In this document: positions 17,138-27,376 of the stretch, in pieces
Layout: the number at the start of each line of letters is the position of its first letter
How positions within the stretch are numbered: position 1 is the first letter of the stretch
Assembly (NCBI GenBank): GCA_013694795.1
Contig: JACDBS010000161.1
Span: 1 to 48,438 of the forward strand
Length of the DNA: 48,438 nucleotides
Direction: 5' to 3'
DNA from: Chloroflexota bacterium
GTDB lineage: Bacteria; Chloroflexota; Limnocylindria; QHBO01
Translations under genes and position numbers: made by a program
Notes under the pieces: model-generated
Told to the model about the DNA's origin: nothing
Seen by the model: only the letters and a program-made list of their open reading frames with translations
Databases searched by the model: none

Positions 17138-18286
17138 ATGAATCGAGACTTCATCGGAGCACTGCTCCAGCTGAACGCCGAGAAGGGTGTGCCGCAGGAG
17201 ATCCTGATCCGAACGCTGGAGCAGGCAATCGAATCGGCATATCGGCGCAACGCCGATGCGCCCGAGAACGTGGTCGTCAGCGTCAACCCCGAAACGGGCG
17301 AGATCAGCGTCGCGCGGGAGTACGAGGTCATGGCCACCACCGAGGAGGTCGAGGACCCCGAGGCCCAGATGTTCGTGGCCGATGCGCAAAAGATCGATCC
17401 GGCCACGGGCGTCGGCGCCAAGGTGCGCATTCCGGAGAACGTGACCCAGGCGCAGCTCGGCCGCATCGCGGCGCAGACGGCAGGCCAGGTCTATCGCCAG
17501 CGCCTGCGCGAGGCGCAGCGGGATGTCGTCTTCCAGCAGTACGCCGCCCGCGAGGGGGAGATCATGACCGGCAACGTGCAGCGCACCACCGATTCGGCCG
17601 TGGTGCTCGACATGGGCAAGGACGTGGAGGCGGTGCTGGCGGTGACGGAGCAACTGCCGAGCGAGACCTACCGCATCGGTCAGCACCTGAAGGTCTACGT
17701 CATGGAGGTCCGTCGCACCACGCGCGGGCCCGTGATCGTAGCCAGCCGCACGCATCGGGGCTTTCTGCGTCGTCTGATGGAGATGGAGATCCCCGAGATC
17801 TACAACGGCACCGTCGTGATTCGGGGCATCGCGCGCGAGGCCGGCAGCCGCTCGAAAGTCGCCGTCGAGAGCCGCCAGGCCGGCGTGGACGCCAAGGGCG
17901 CGGCGGTCGGCCAGCGTGGCGCGCGGATCCAGTCGATCGTGGCCGAGCTCAACGGCGAGAAGGTCGACATCGTCCTGTGGGATGAGGACCCCGCCCGCTT
18001 CGTGGCCGAGGCGCTCTCGCCGGCCGAGGTGATCAACGTGCGGATTGACGACGAGCACAAGATCGCGAATGTTGTTGTTCCGGAACGGCAGCTCAGCCTC
18101 GCCATCGGCAAGGAAGGCCAGAACGCGCGGCTGGCGGCCAAGCTGACGAGCTGGCGGATCGACATCCGCTCGGACGCCGGGGTCGCCACCGCGGCCGCTG
18201 GTGGAGGCGACCATGGCGGCCACGGCGAGCACGGCGAGCACGAGCCGGACGCGGAGGCGCCGGTCGATGCCGAAGCGACGACCTGA
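17138..18286 (+). CDS. nusA: Transcription termination/antitermination factor NusA
   Basis: 382 residues: N-terminal RNA polymerase-binding domain (1-~125), S1 domain (GEIMTGNVQRTTDSAVVLDMG), then two KH domains (GSRSKVAVESRQAGVDAKGA; AIGKEGQNARLAAKLT). The C-terminus is a short His/Gly/Glu-rich tail (GGGDHGGHGEHGEHE) that I do not recognise from other NusA proteins. Modulates pausing, termination and antitermination. ATG 17138 with AAGGAG six bases upstream. rimP, the usual upstream neighbour, is absent. Confidence 0.96.
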   Translation: MNRDFIGALLQLNAEKGVPQEILIRTLEQAIESAYRRNADAPENVVVSVNPETGEISVAREYEVMATTEEVEDPEAQMFVADAQKIDPATGVGAKVRIPENVTQAQLGRIAAQTAGQVYRQRLREAQRDVVFQQYAAREGEIMTGNVQRTTDSAVVLDMGKDVEAVLAVTEQLPSETYRIGQHLKVYVMEVRRTTRGPVIVASRTHRGFLRRLMEMEIPEIYNGTVVIRGIAREAGSRSKVAVESRQAGVDAKGAAVGQRGARIQSIVAELNGEKVDIVLWDEDPARFVAEALSPAEVINVRIDDEHKIANVVVPERQLSLAIGKEGQNARLAAKLTSWRIDIRSDAGVATAAAGGGDHGGHGEHGEHEPDAEAPVDAEATT

Positions 18287-18522
18287 TCACATCCCGACCC
18301 GCACGTGCGCGGTCTGCCGCACATCCCGCCCCAAGCGCGAGATGGTGCGCATGGTCCGCACCACGGATGGGTCGATCCACCGCGACGAGTCCGGCAGGCA
18401 GCCGGGTCGCGGGACGTATGTCTGCCATGAACCGGCCTGCCGCGACCCGCAAAGGGCCGCAGCGGCCGTCAAGAGGGCGCTAGGTGCAGAGCCCGCGCCT
18501 GGAGCGCTCGAAGCCGAGGTGA

Positions 18523-18539
<17 letters not shown>
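18267..18539 (+). CDS. ylxR: YlxR family RNA-binding protein (RnpM-like)
   Basis: 90 residues. DUF448 features: RTCAVCRTSRPKREMVRMV and GRQPGRGTYVCHEPAC, with the characteristic Cys pair and the GRGxYVC segment. Homologues lie between nusA and infB, as here, and a Bacillus homologue binds RNase P RNA. The ATG at 18267 lies inside nusA (20-base overlap), and the end overlaps infB by 17 bases, so the three genes are tightly coupled. Confidence 0.9.
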
Positions 18540-20433
<1,894 letters not shown>

Positions 20434-20443
20434 GGGACGTCAC

Positions 20444-20794
20444 TTGAGCCAGCGCACCGACAGGCTCGACAGCCAGATCCGGCAGGAGCTGATGGAGCTC
20501 CTCCAGCGTGAGATGAAGGACCCGCGCGTCGGATTCGCCACCATCACGCGCGTCGAGACCGCACGCGACCTCGGCAGCGCCAAGGTCTGGGTCAGCATTC
20601 TCGGCACGGACGAGGAGCGCGAGCAGACCCTCAAGGCGCTGACTGATGCCGCCCCGTGGCTCCGTCGCCAGCTCGGCGCGCGCCTGACCATCCGCCACAT
20701 CCCGCAGCTCGTCATCCGCCACGACGACTCGATCGAGGCGGGAGACCGCGTCCTGCGCCTGCTGCGGGAGATCGACGAGGAGCGTCCGGAATGA
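20444..20794 (+). CDS. rbfA: Ribosome-binding factor A
   Basis: 116 residues, a KH-like fold protein that assists 16S rRNA 5'-end maturation and cold adaptation. Typical text: TDRLDSQIRQELMELLQREM, DPRVGFATITRVE, ARDLGSAKVWVSI and LGARLTIRHIPQLVIRHDDS. The start is TTG 20444, with AGGGGA upstream; the open frame extends further but is not family-like. Four-base overlap with nrnA. Confidence 0.94.
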   Translation: MSQRTDRLDSQIRQELMELLQREMKDPRVGFATITRVETARDLGSAKVWVSILGTDEEREQTLKALTDAAPWLRRQLGARLTIRHIPQLVIRHDDSIEAGDRVLRLLREIDEERPE

Positions 20795-21774
20795 GTCGTG
20801 ATGCGGTGCGCGACGCCATCCTTGGCGCGTCACGCGTCACGGTGATCTGCCATGAGAACCCCGACGCCGATACCCTCGGCTCGGCGCTTGCGTTGCGCAT
20901 GGCCGCCGAGCGTCTGGGCAAGCAGGCGGAGGTCGTTGCCGCCGACCCCGTCCCGCCGTCGCTGGTCGGCCTGCCCCATGCGGACGAGGTCCACGTCAGT
21001 CCGAGGCTCGAGGCCGACCTTGCGGTGGTGGTCGATGGCCCGCTGTCTCGAACGGGTGCCGTGGTGCGAGACTGCGGGGCATGGCTCGAGCGGGCGCGAG
21101 TCGTGAACATCGATCACCACATCTCGAACGACGGCAGCGAGGCGCTCGTCGCCTGGGTCGACGCCGACGCGGCCGCCACCTGCGAGATGGTCGCCATGCT
21201 CATCCCCGAGCTGGGCATCAAGATCGACGTGCAGATCGCGACCGTCCTGACTGCCGGGATCGTGCAGGACACGCACACCTTCTCGCATCCGAACGCGACG
21301 CCGCGCACGCTGCGGGTCGCTGCCGACCTGGTCGAGGCCGGCGCGCCCCTCGCCAGCATTCATCGGTCCATCTACGCCGACAAGCCCTTCAGCATGCTGG
21401 CCCTGTGGGGACGGATCCTGGCCGGGGCAGCGGAGCTCCACGACGGGCGCATCGTGCACGCCAGCATGACGCTCGCGATGCTGGCCGAGACGGCCACTGA
21501 GCCAGTCGCCAGCGAGGGCTTCATCGACCTGCTCGCGTCCACCAAGGCGGCCGATATCACCCTGCTCTTCAAGGAGGCCGATGCGTCCCAGGCACGCGTC
21601 AGCGTCCGCACATCGGCGAATGCCGACGCCGTGGCCATCACCTCGGCCTTTGGTGGTGGGGGCCATGCTCGAGCGGCCGGCTGCACGGTCGACGCCCCGT
21701 TGGCTGACGCCATGGCGCGGGTGCTCGACGAGTGCGAGCGGGAGCTCGCCCGCGCCGATGCTCGGGGTCGTTAA
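20791..21774 (+). CDS. nrnA: DHH/DHHA1 phosphoesterase (NrnA-type nanoRNase / pAp phosphatase)
   Basis: 327 residues. The DHH domain shows HENPDADTLGSALAL, VVVDGP and NIDHHISN; the DHHA1 domain ends with FGGGGHARAAGC. Such proteins degrade 2-5-nt RNA oligonucleotides and dephosphorylate pAp. Placed between rbfA and truB as in many Gram-positive-type genomes. It would complete RNA decay begun by the PNPase, RNase J and RNase Y of this window. ATG overlaps the rbfA stop; 17-base overlap with truB. Confidence 0.92.
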   Translation: MSRDAVRDAILGASRVTVICHENPDADTLGSALALRMAAERLGKQAEVVAADPVPPSLVGLPHADEVHVSPRLEADLAVVVDGPLSRTGAVVRDCGAWLERARVVNIDHHISNDGSEALVAWVDADAAATCEMVAMLIPELGIKIDVQIATVLTAGIVQDTHTFSHPNATPRTLRVAADLVEAGAPLASIHRSIYADKPFSMLALWGRILAGAAELHDGRIVHASMTLAMLAETATEPVASEGFIDLLASTKAADITLLFKEADASQARVSVRTSANADAVAITSAFGGGGHARAAGCTVDAPLADAMARVLDECERELARADARGR

Positions 21775-22651
21775 CCTCGACAAGCCGGTCGGGCCGACCA
21801 GCCACGACATGGTCGGCTTCCTGCGTCGCCTGACCGGCATCCGACGCATCGGTCACGCCGGTACCCTGGATCCTCTCGCGTCGGGCGTCCTGCCCATCCT
21901 TGTCGGTGCCGCGACGCGCTTCAGCGAGGAGTTGACCGGCGGCCGCAAGCGGTACACCGCGGTCATCCGGCTTGGCGAGAGCAGCGAGACCGATGACGCC
22001 GAGGGCCCGCTCACGGCGATGGACGGTCCGCTCCCCTCCGACGCGGCCGTGACCGATGCGCTGGCCTCGTTCGTCGGCACCTTCGATCAGAGGCCACCGC
22101 TCTTCAGCGCGCGCAAGCACGAGGGTCGGACCGCGCACCGTGAGGCACGAGCCGGCGCGCCGCTGTACGACCTGCCGGCGCGCACGGTTACGGTGGACGC
22201 GATCGACCTGTTGGGCATCGAGCGCGTCGATGGTCTGCTTGATGTGCGAATCGACCTGCGCTGCGGCCCCGGAACATACGTTCGCTCGATTGCGCGCGAT
22301 CTCGGCGAGCGGTTGGGCAGTGGCGGATACCTTCACGCGTTGCGTCGAACCGAAGCGGCAGGGCTGAGCGTCGACGACGGGATCGCACCGGCGCAGCTCG
22401 AGCTGCTGGCGGAGAGCGGTCGCCTGGGGGAGGCCGTCCTCCCCGTCGGCGAACTGCTGCCCCTGCCGCGCATGGTGCTGGAGGCCGATGCGGTCTGGCG
22501 CTTCGTCCACGGCTCCGAGCAGTCGGTGGTCTCCGCTCCGGAAGGGCGCGTGGCAGTCTTCGGGCCTGGCGGCGACCTGGTCGGGGTTGGGCGGGTCGAC
22601 GAAGGACTGTTGCGACCGGACAAGGTGCTTCCGCAGGATGTCGCCCAGTGA
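21758..22651 (+). CDS. truB: tRNA pseudouridine(55) synthase TruB
   Basis: 297 residues. Converts U55 of tRNAs to pseudouridine. Catalytic Asp38 lies in IGHAGTLDPLASGVL; other family text is LDKPVGPTSHDMV, GGRKRYTAVIRLGESSETDD and RPPLFSARKHEG. A C-terminal PUA-like region (about 225-295) ends the protein. The ATG at 21758, within nrnA, is the family start. GTGA overlap with ribF. Confidence 0.95.
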   Translation: MLGVVNLDKPVGPTSHDMVGFLRRLTGIRRIGHAGTLDPLASGVLPILVGAATRFSEELTGGRKRYTAVIRLGESSETDDAEGPLTAMDGPLPSDAAVTDALASFVGTFDQRPPLFSARKHEGRTAHREARAGAPLYDLPARTVTVDAIDLLGIERVDGLLDVRIDLRCGPGTYVRSIARDLGERLGSGGYLHALRRTEAAGLSVDDGIAPAQLELLAESGRLGEAVLPVGELLPLPRMVLEADAVWRFVHGSEQSVVSAPEGRVAVFGPGGDLVGVGRVDEGLLRPDKVLPQDVAQ

Positions 22652-23604
22652 CGCTCGCCATTCCCTCGATCGGTCCGGCGGTCATCACGATGGGGGTATT
22701 TGACGGAATGCACCTCGGCCACCGGCACCTCTTGGCGCGGACCATCAATGCGGCCCTCGAGCGTGACGCGGCCGCCGTCGCGCTGGTCTTCTCGCCTCAC
22801 CCCGACGAGGTCATCCGGCCCGGCACCAGCGTCCCGCGGCTGCTTCCGCCTGACATCACCCTCGAGCGGCTGGAAGCCACCGGGCTGGATCGCGCGGTCG
22901 TCGTCCGCTTCGACGCCGGACTGCGCTCCATGGCGCCGGAGGAATTCCTCGATGCCCTGGCGCCCGCCATCGAGCTTCGCGGCATCACCATGACGCCGGA
23001 CAGCGCGTTTGGCCGCGGGCGCGCCGGGACCGCGGAACGCGTGGGCCAGATCGGTGCCGAGCGCGGATTCGACGCCATCGTGGTCGATCCGCTGATCGTT
23101 GACGGTGCGCCAGTCTCTTCGTCGCGCATCCGCTCGACGCTGAGCGATGGCGATGTGGCCACTGCCCGTCACCTCCTCGCTGCGACGCCACTGCTGCGCG
23201 GGGTCGTGGTGCATGGTGACCGGCGGGGGAGGGCGCTCGGATTCCCGACCGCCAATCTCGCGTTTGCGTACACGCCGGCGCTACCCGCGCTCGGCATCTA
23301 CCTGGGTCGCGTGGAGGTCGCGGAACGTGGCGTGGGTCCGGGTCATCCCGCGCTCGTAAGCGTTGGTGTGCGACCGACGTTCCACGACGACGGGCGCATC
23401 CTGGTCGAGGTCTATCTCCTCGACTGGGACGGCGACCTGTACGACGCGACACTGACGCTCGAGCTCGAGGAGCGATTGCGCGAGGAGCGACGATTCGAGT
23501 CGGCGGAGGCACTGGTGAAGCAGATGCGGGCCGACGAGGCCGGAGCACGCCGACTCCTGGCTGGCGGTGACGCCGATGGAGCGGGTCGGCACCTCCTCTG
23601 TTAG
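22648..23604 (+). CDS. ribF: Bifunctional riboflavin kinase / FAD synthetase
   Basis: 318 residues. The N-terminal FAD synthetase domain has the nucleotidyltransferase motif GVFDGMHLGHRHLL and the SSSRIRSTLSDGDV element; the C-terminal kinase domain has GDRRGRALGFPTANL. Makes FMN and FAD from riboflavin. The truB-ribF-rpsO order is typical. GTG start overlapping the truB stop. A TAGACT hexamer at its 3' end (23602-23607) could be a weak -10 for rpsO. Confidence 0.95.
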   Translation: MTLAIPSIGPAVITMGVFDGMHLGHRHLLARTINAALERDAAAVALVFSPHPDEVIRPGTSVPRLLPPDITLERLEATGLDRAVVVRFDAGLRSMAPEEFLDALAPAIELRGITMTPDSAFGRGRAGTAERVGQIGAERGFDAIVVDPLIVDGAPVSSSRIRSTLSDGDVATARHLLAATPLLRGVVVHGDRRGRALGFPTANLAFAYTPALPALGIYLGRVEVAERGVGPGHPALVSVGVRPTFHDDGRILVEVYLLDWDGDLYDATLTLELEERLREERRFESAEALVKQMRADEAGARRLLAGGDADGAGRHLLC

Positions 23605-23640
23605 ACTTCCGAAGCTTACGGAAAGGATGTGGAGGAATAC

Positions 23641-23910
23641 GTGCCGCTCGCCAAGGATTCGAAGAGCGCAATCGTCGACGAATACGCCACGCACGAGGGC
23701 GACACCGGGTCACCCGAGGTGCAGATTGCACTTCTCACCGAGCGGATCAAGTCACTGACGGAGCATCTGCGGAGCTTCCCGAAGGACAATCACTCGCGCC
23801 GCGGGCTGCTGAAGCTCGTCGGGCAGCGAAGACGGCTGCTTGCGTACCTGGTTCGCAATGACGTGGACCGGTACCGCGCCGTTATCAGCAGCCTCGGGCT
23901 GCGCCGCTAG
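23641..23910 (+). CDS. rpsO: 30S ribosomal protein S15
   Basis: 89 residues, exactly the family length. Text: VPLAKDSKSAIVDEY, THEGDTGSPEVQIALLTERI, LRSFPKDNHSRRGLLKLV and GQRRRLLAYL. Binds the central domain of 16S rRNA. The GTG at 23641 gives the usual MPL start with GGAGGA (23631-23636) upstream; a GTG at 23629 would add four residues. The rpsO-pnp pair is widely conserved. Confidence 0.96.
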   Translation: MPLAKDSKSAIVDEYATHEGDTGSPEVQIALLTERIKSLTEHLRSFPKDNHSRRGLLKLVGQRRRLLAYLVRNDVDRYRAVISSLGLRR

Positions 23911-23925
23911 ACATTGCTCGCGATC

Positions 23926-23953
23926 GACCCAGAGCCCACGAGGGACCTGGGTC
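23926..23953 (+). promoter_or_regulatory. Hairpin in the rpsO-pnp intergenic leader
   Basis: GACCCAG (23926-23932) pairs with CTGGGTC (23947-23953). An inner CCC/GGG stem closes an ACGA loop, with a two-by-two internal loop between the stems. It lies 16 bases after rpsO and ~120 bases before pnp. In E. coli, a hairpin at this place is cut by RNase III and then used by PNPase to repress itself; the same role here is an inference. The remaining leader to 24073 shows nothing else I can name. Confidence 0.5.
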
Positions 23954-24073
23954 TCGCACATCTGCAGACTCATCCACCTGGCCTCCGCCCCTGCCTGACG
24001 CCTGCGCTCGAAGAAAGAGAGCGCGCCACGCAGATCCAGCGCCGGATGCCACCCAAGAACACTGGAGGAATCA

Positions 24074-26683
24074 GTGGCTATCAAACACGAGGCCGAAATC
24101 GGCGGCAAGGTCTTCAGCATGGAGACCGGGAAGCTCGCTGAACAGGCCGATGGCGCCGTCATCATTCGATACGGTGACTCCGTCGTACTGGCGACCGCGG
24201 TCGCGGCCAAGGAGCCGCGCGAGGGCGCCGACTTCTTCCCGCTCACCGTCGATTACGAGGAGCGCATGTACGCTGCCGGCAAGATCCCGGGCGGCTTCAT
24301 CAAGCGCGAGTCGCGCCCGTCCGAGGCGGCCATCCTGGCCATGCGCCTCACCGACCGGCCCATTCGCCCGCTCTTCCCGAAGGGCTACTTCAACGACGTG
24401 CAGGTCGTCCTGACGGTCCTCTCGACCGACCAGGAGAATGATCCGGACATCCTGGCGCTGAACGGCGCTTCGGCGGCGCTGAGCGTCAGCCACATCCCGT
24501 TCGCCGGGCCGGTTGGCGCCGTGCGCGTCGGCCGCATCGGCGGCGAGTTCGTGACCAATCCGACGAACAGCCAGCTTGCCGACAGCGAGCTCGACCTCGT
24601 TGTGGCGGGCACGCGCGAGGCGGTCATGATGGTCGAGGCCGGCGCCAAGATCCTGCCCGAGGAGGTCATGGCCGACGCCATCGCCTACGGCCACAGCGAA
24701 CTCCAGGAGTCCATTGACCTCCAGCACAAGCTTGTCGCCTCGGCGGGCACGCCCAAGAAAGTCCCGTTCGTCGGCCCGAAGGCCGCATCGGTCGCACAGC
24801 TTGGCAAGCTGCTGTCGGAAGGCAAGACCGAGTTCGTCGTCTTCGATCTCGAGACGACCGCCATCAAGCCGGAGAATGGCTACATCGTCGACATCGCCGC
24901 CCTTCGCGTGCGTGACGGCCAGGTGGTCGACCGCTTCGAGTCGCTCGTCAACCCGGGGCGCGCCATCGTCGGGCACCAGGTGCACGGAATCAAGACCGAT
25001 GACGTTGCCAACGCGCCGACCGCCGCAGAGGTGCTGACCAACTTCGTGCAGTGGGTCGGCGACGCTCCGGTCGTGGCGCACAACATCAGCTTCGATCTCC
25101 CGTTCGTGCTTCGCCATCTGCCGAACGACACCAAGTGGGAGCCGAAGGCTGTCTTCGACACCCTCGAGCTCGGCTACCAGCTCTACCCCGATGCGGGCGC
25201 CTACAAGCTCGCCGACCTGATTCGCTTCGTCTTCGGCCGCGACCATGCAACTGCGCACCGTGCCATGCCGGACGCCGAGGCTGCTGCCGAGCTGTTCATC
25301 CACTTCACGCAGGGTCTCGCCGAGCGCCTTGACGCGCTGCGCGAGGACATCGCCGGCGAGGTGCGCCGCGCCCGCGAGAACTACAACCGCGCGGATCAGA
25401 GCGACCAGATGGAGGACATCCGCCGGCGCCATGGCATCGGCTCGGCGCTCATGGATGTCGTCACCAAGTCAACGGTTCGCGAGCTCGTGCTCAGCGAGAA
25501 CATCCGCATTGACGGGCGCGACACCACGACGGTCCGCCCGATCAGCGTCGAGGTCGGCGTCCTGCCGCGCACGCACGGCTCAGGCCTCTTCACCCGTGGC
25601 CAGACGCAGGCCCTCTCGATCGCAACGCTCGGCCCGTCGAGCAACGTGCAGCGCATGGACACGATCTCGCCCGAGACCGAGAAGCGCTACATGCACCACT
25701 ACAACATGCCGCCGTACTCGGTGGGCGAGGCGAAGTTCATGCGCGGGCCCGGCCGGCGTGAGATTGGCCATGGCGCCCTCGCCGAGCGGGCCCTGCTGCC
25801 GGTGCTGCCGAGCGCGGACGAGTTCCCGTACGTCATCCGCGTCGTGAGCGAGTGCGTCAGCTCGAACGGTTCGACCTCCATGGCTTCCACCTGCGGCTCC
25901 ACATTGGCGCTCATGGATGCCGGCGTCCCGATCAAGGCGCCGGTGGCCGGTGCCGCGATGGGCCTCATCAACGACAAGGAGACCGGTCGCTACGCCGTCC
26001 TCACCGACATCACCGGCAAGGAGGATGCCTACGGCGACATGGACTTCAAGGTGACCGGCACGGCCGAGGGCGTGACCGCCCTCCAGATGGACATCAAGGT
26101 GGCGGGCATCACCATTGAGATCATGCGGGACGCCCTCCGGCAGGCCCTCAACGCCAGGATGCACATCCTCGGCAAGATGACCGAGGTCATCAGCGCCAGC
26201 CGCGAGGAGCTGAGCCAGTACGCGCCGCGCATCACGACGCTGAAGATCCCGGTCGACAAGATCCGCGACGTCATCGGCGCCGGCGGCAAGGTGATCCGCC
26301 AGATCACCGCCGAGACCGGGACGCAGATCAACGTCGAGGACGACGGCACCATCCAGATCGCCGCCACGAGCGGCGAGGCAGCCCAGAAGGCGATCGCCTG
26401 GATCGAGGGCCTGACCAAGGAGGTCGAAGTCGGCAAGGAGTACATGGGCAAGGTCACCCGGATCATGAACTTCGGGGCCTTCGTCGAGATCCTGCCCGGC
26501 AAGGAGGGGCTGGTCCACATCAGCCAGCTCGCCGATTACCGTGTGCCGCGCGTCGAGGACGTGGTCAGCATCGGCGACGAGCTGATGGTGGTCGTGACCG
26601 AGATCGACCGCATGGGCCGCGTCAACCTGAGCCGCCGCGCCGCGATGGAGCGCCATATGGCCAAGGCGGGCGACCGAAGCTGA
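24074..26683 (+). CDS. pnp: Polyribonucleotide nucleotidyltransferase with an inserted DEDDh 3'-5' exonuclease domain
   Basis: 869 residues against ~700-740 for ordinary PNPase. Domains: RNase PH 1 (about 5-215, with GGFIKRESRPSE at the RNA loop); an inserted exonuclease (about 252-415); the remainder of the helical linker (about 416-465); RNase PH 2 (about 466-710) with phosphate site GSGLFTRGQTQ and catalytic Asp651, Asp655 and Asp657 in EDAYGDMDFK; KH (720-780, GAGG loop); S1 (787-855). The insert has motif I FDLETT (Asp258, Glu260), motif II HNISFD (Asp341) and motif III HRAMPD (His395, Asp400), the full DEDDh set, and resembles DnaQ/PolC-epsilon exonucleases. The frame is uninterrupted and the composition uniform. 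It is expected to degrade RNA 3'-5' by phosphorolysis; the insert probably hydrolyses RNA or ssDNA ends. GTG start with GGAGGA. Confidence 0.93.
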   Translation: MAIKHEAEIGGKVFSMETGKLAEQADGAVIIRYGDSVVLATAVAAKEPREGADFFPLTVDYEERMYAAGKIPGGFIKRESRPSEAAILAMRLTDRPIRPLFPKGYFNDVQVVLTVLSTDQENDPDILALNGASAALSVSHIPFAGPVGAVRVGRIGGEFVTNPTNSQLADSELDLVVAGTREAVMMVEAGAKILPEEVMADAIAYGHSELQESIDLQHKLVASAGTPKKVPFVGPKAASVAQLGKLLSEGKTEFVVFDLETTAIKPENGYIVDIAALRVRDGQVVDRFESLVNPGRAIVGHQVHGIKTDDVANAPTAAEVLTNFVQWVGDAPVVAHNISFDLPFVLRHLPNDTKWEPKAVFDTLELGYQLYPDAGAYKLADLIRFVFGRDHATAHRAMPDAEAAAELFIHFTQGLAERLDALREDIAGEVRRARENYNRADQSDQMEDIRRRHGIGSALMDVVTKSTVRELVLSENIRIDGRDTTTVRPISVEVGVLPRTHGSGLFTRGQTQALSIATLGPSSNVQRMDTISPETEKRYMHHYNMPPYSVGEAKFMRGPGRREIGHGALAERALLPVLPSADEFPYVIRVVSECVSSNGSTSMASTCGSTLALMDAGVPIKAPVAGAAMGLINDKETGRYAVLTDITGKEDAYGDMDFKVTGTAEGVTALQMDIKVAGITIEIMRDALRQALNARMHILGKMTEVISASREELSQYAPRITTLKIPVDKIRDVIGAGGKVIRQITAETGTQINVEDDGTIQIAATSGEAAQKAIAWIEGLTKEVEVGKEYMGKVTRIMNFGAFVEILPGKEGLVHISQLADYRVPRVEDVVSIGDELMVVVTEIDRMGRVNLSRRAAMERHMAKAGDRS

Positions 26684-26702
26684 GCGGCGCCGGCCGCGCG
26701 CG

Positions 26703-27368
26703 ATGGGTGCCGCGAGCGAGCCATCCGGGGGCGCGATGGCGCTGCAGCAGGTCGCCGACGAGGTCCGCGGCTGCACGCGCTGCGCGCTCTCCGCGGGGCG
26801 CACCAAAGCGGTGCCCGGCGAGGGCAACGTCCGCAGCGATGTCCTCCTCGTCGGGGAGGGTCCGGGCGCCCGCGAGGACGCCACCGGGCGGCCCTTCGTC
26901 GGCCCTGCCGGCCAGCTCCTTGACGAGCTGCTGAGCGCCATCGGCTGGCAGCGAGCGGACGTCTTCATCACCAACGTGGTGAAGTGCCGTCCGCCGGGCA
27001 ACCGTGATCCGGAGCCGGTCGAGGTAGCCGCCTGCGCCGGCTATCTCGACCGCCAGGAACGCGCCCTGGACCCGGCCGTGGTGGTCACGCTCGGCCGGCA
27101 CTCGCTCCAGCGCTACCTGCCCGGCGCGCGAATCGGGGCGGTCCACGGCCACCTGCGTCGCTCATCCTCCGGCCAGCACGTCTTCCCGATGTACCATCCT
27201 GCTGCGGCGTTGCACCAGGCCTCGCTGCGCGAGACCCTGTTCAGCGATATGCGTGGCCTGCCGGCGGCGCTGCTGGCCGCGCGCGAGGCGATCGGCGGCG
27301 AGCGCACGACAGCCGTTCAGGCGGAGTCGACCACGGCCGATGACGTCGAACAGATGACCCTCTTTTAG
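26703..27368 (+). CDS. Uracil-DNA glycosylase, family 4 (Fe-S)
   Basis: 221 residues. Removes uracil from DNA in base excision repair. Four Cys that hold a 4Fe-4S cluster are visible: Cys24 and Cys27 (CTRC), Cys95 (VKCRPPGNR) and Cys111. Motif A is GEGPGAREDATGRPFVGPAG, and motif B lies in MYHPAAAL. An in-frame ATG at 26736, preceded by GGGGG, would remove 11 poorly conserved residues and may be the true start. Lies between pnp and RNase J, 8 bases from the latter. Confidence 0.93.
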   Translation: MGAASEPSGGAMALQQVADEVRGCTRCALSAGRTKAVPGEGNVRSDVLLVGEGPGAREDATGRPFVGPAGQLLDELLSAIGWQRADVFITNVVKCRPPGNRDPEPVEVAACAGYLDRQERALDPAVVVTLGRHSLQRYLPGARIGAVHGHLRRSSSGQHVFPMYHPAAALHQASLRETLFSDMRGLPAALLAAREAIGGERTTAVQAESTTADDVEQMTLF

Positions 27369-27376
27369 GAGCACTC

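Noticed and set aside
24071..25432. Minus-strand open frame over the PNPase insert region
   Set aside because: Antisense to pnp. I considered whether the insert could be an artefact of reading the wrong strand, but the plus-strand DEDDh motifs and flanking PNPase domains are in one frame.
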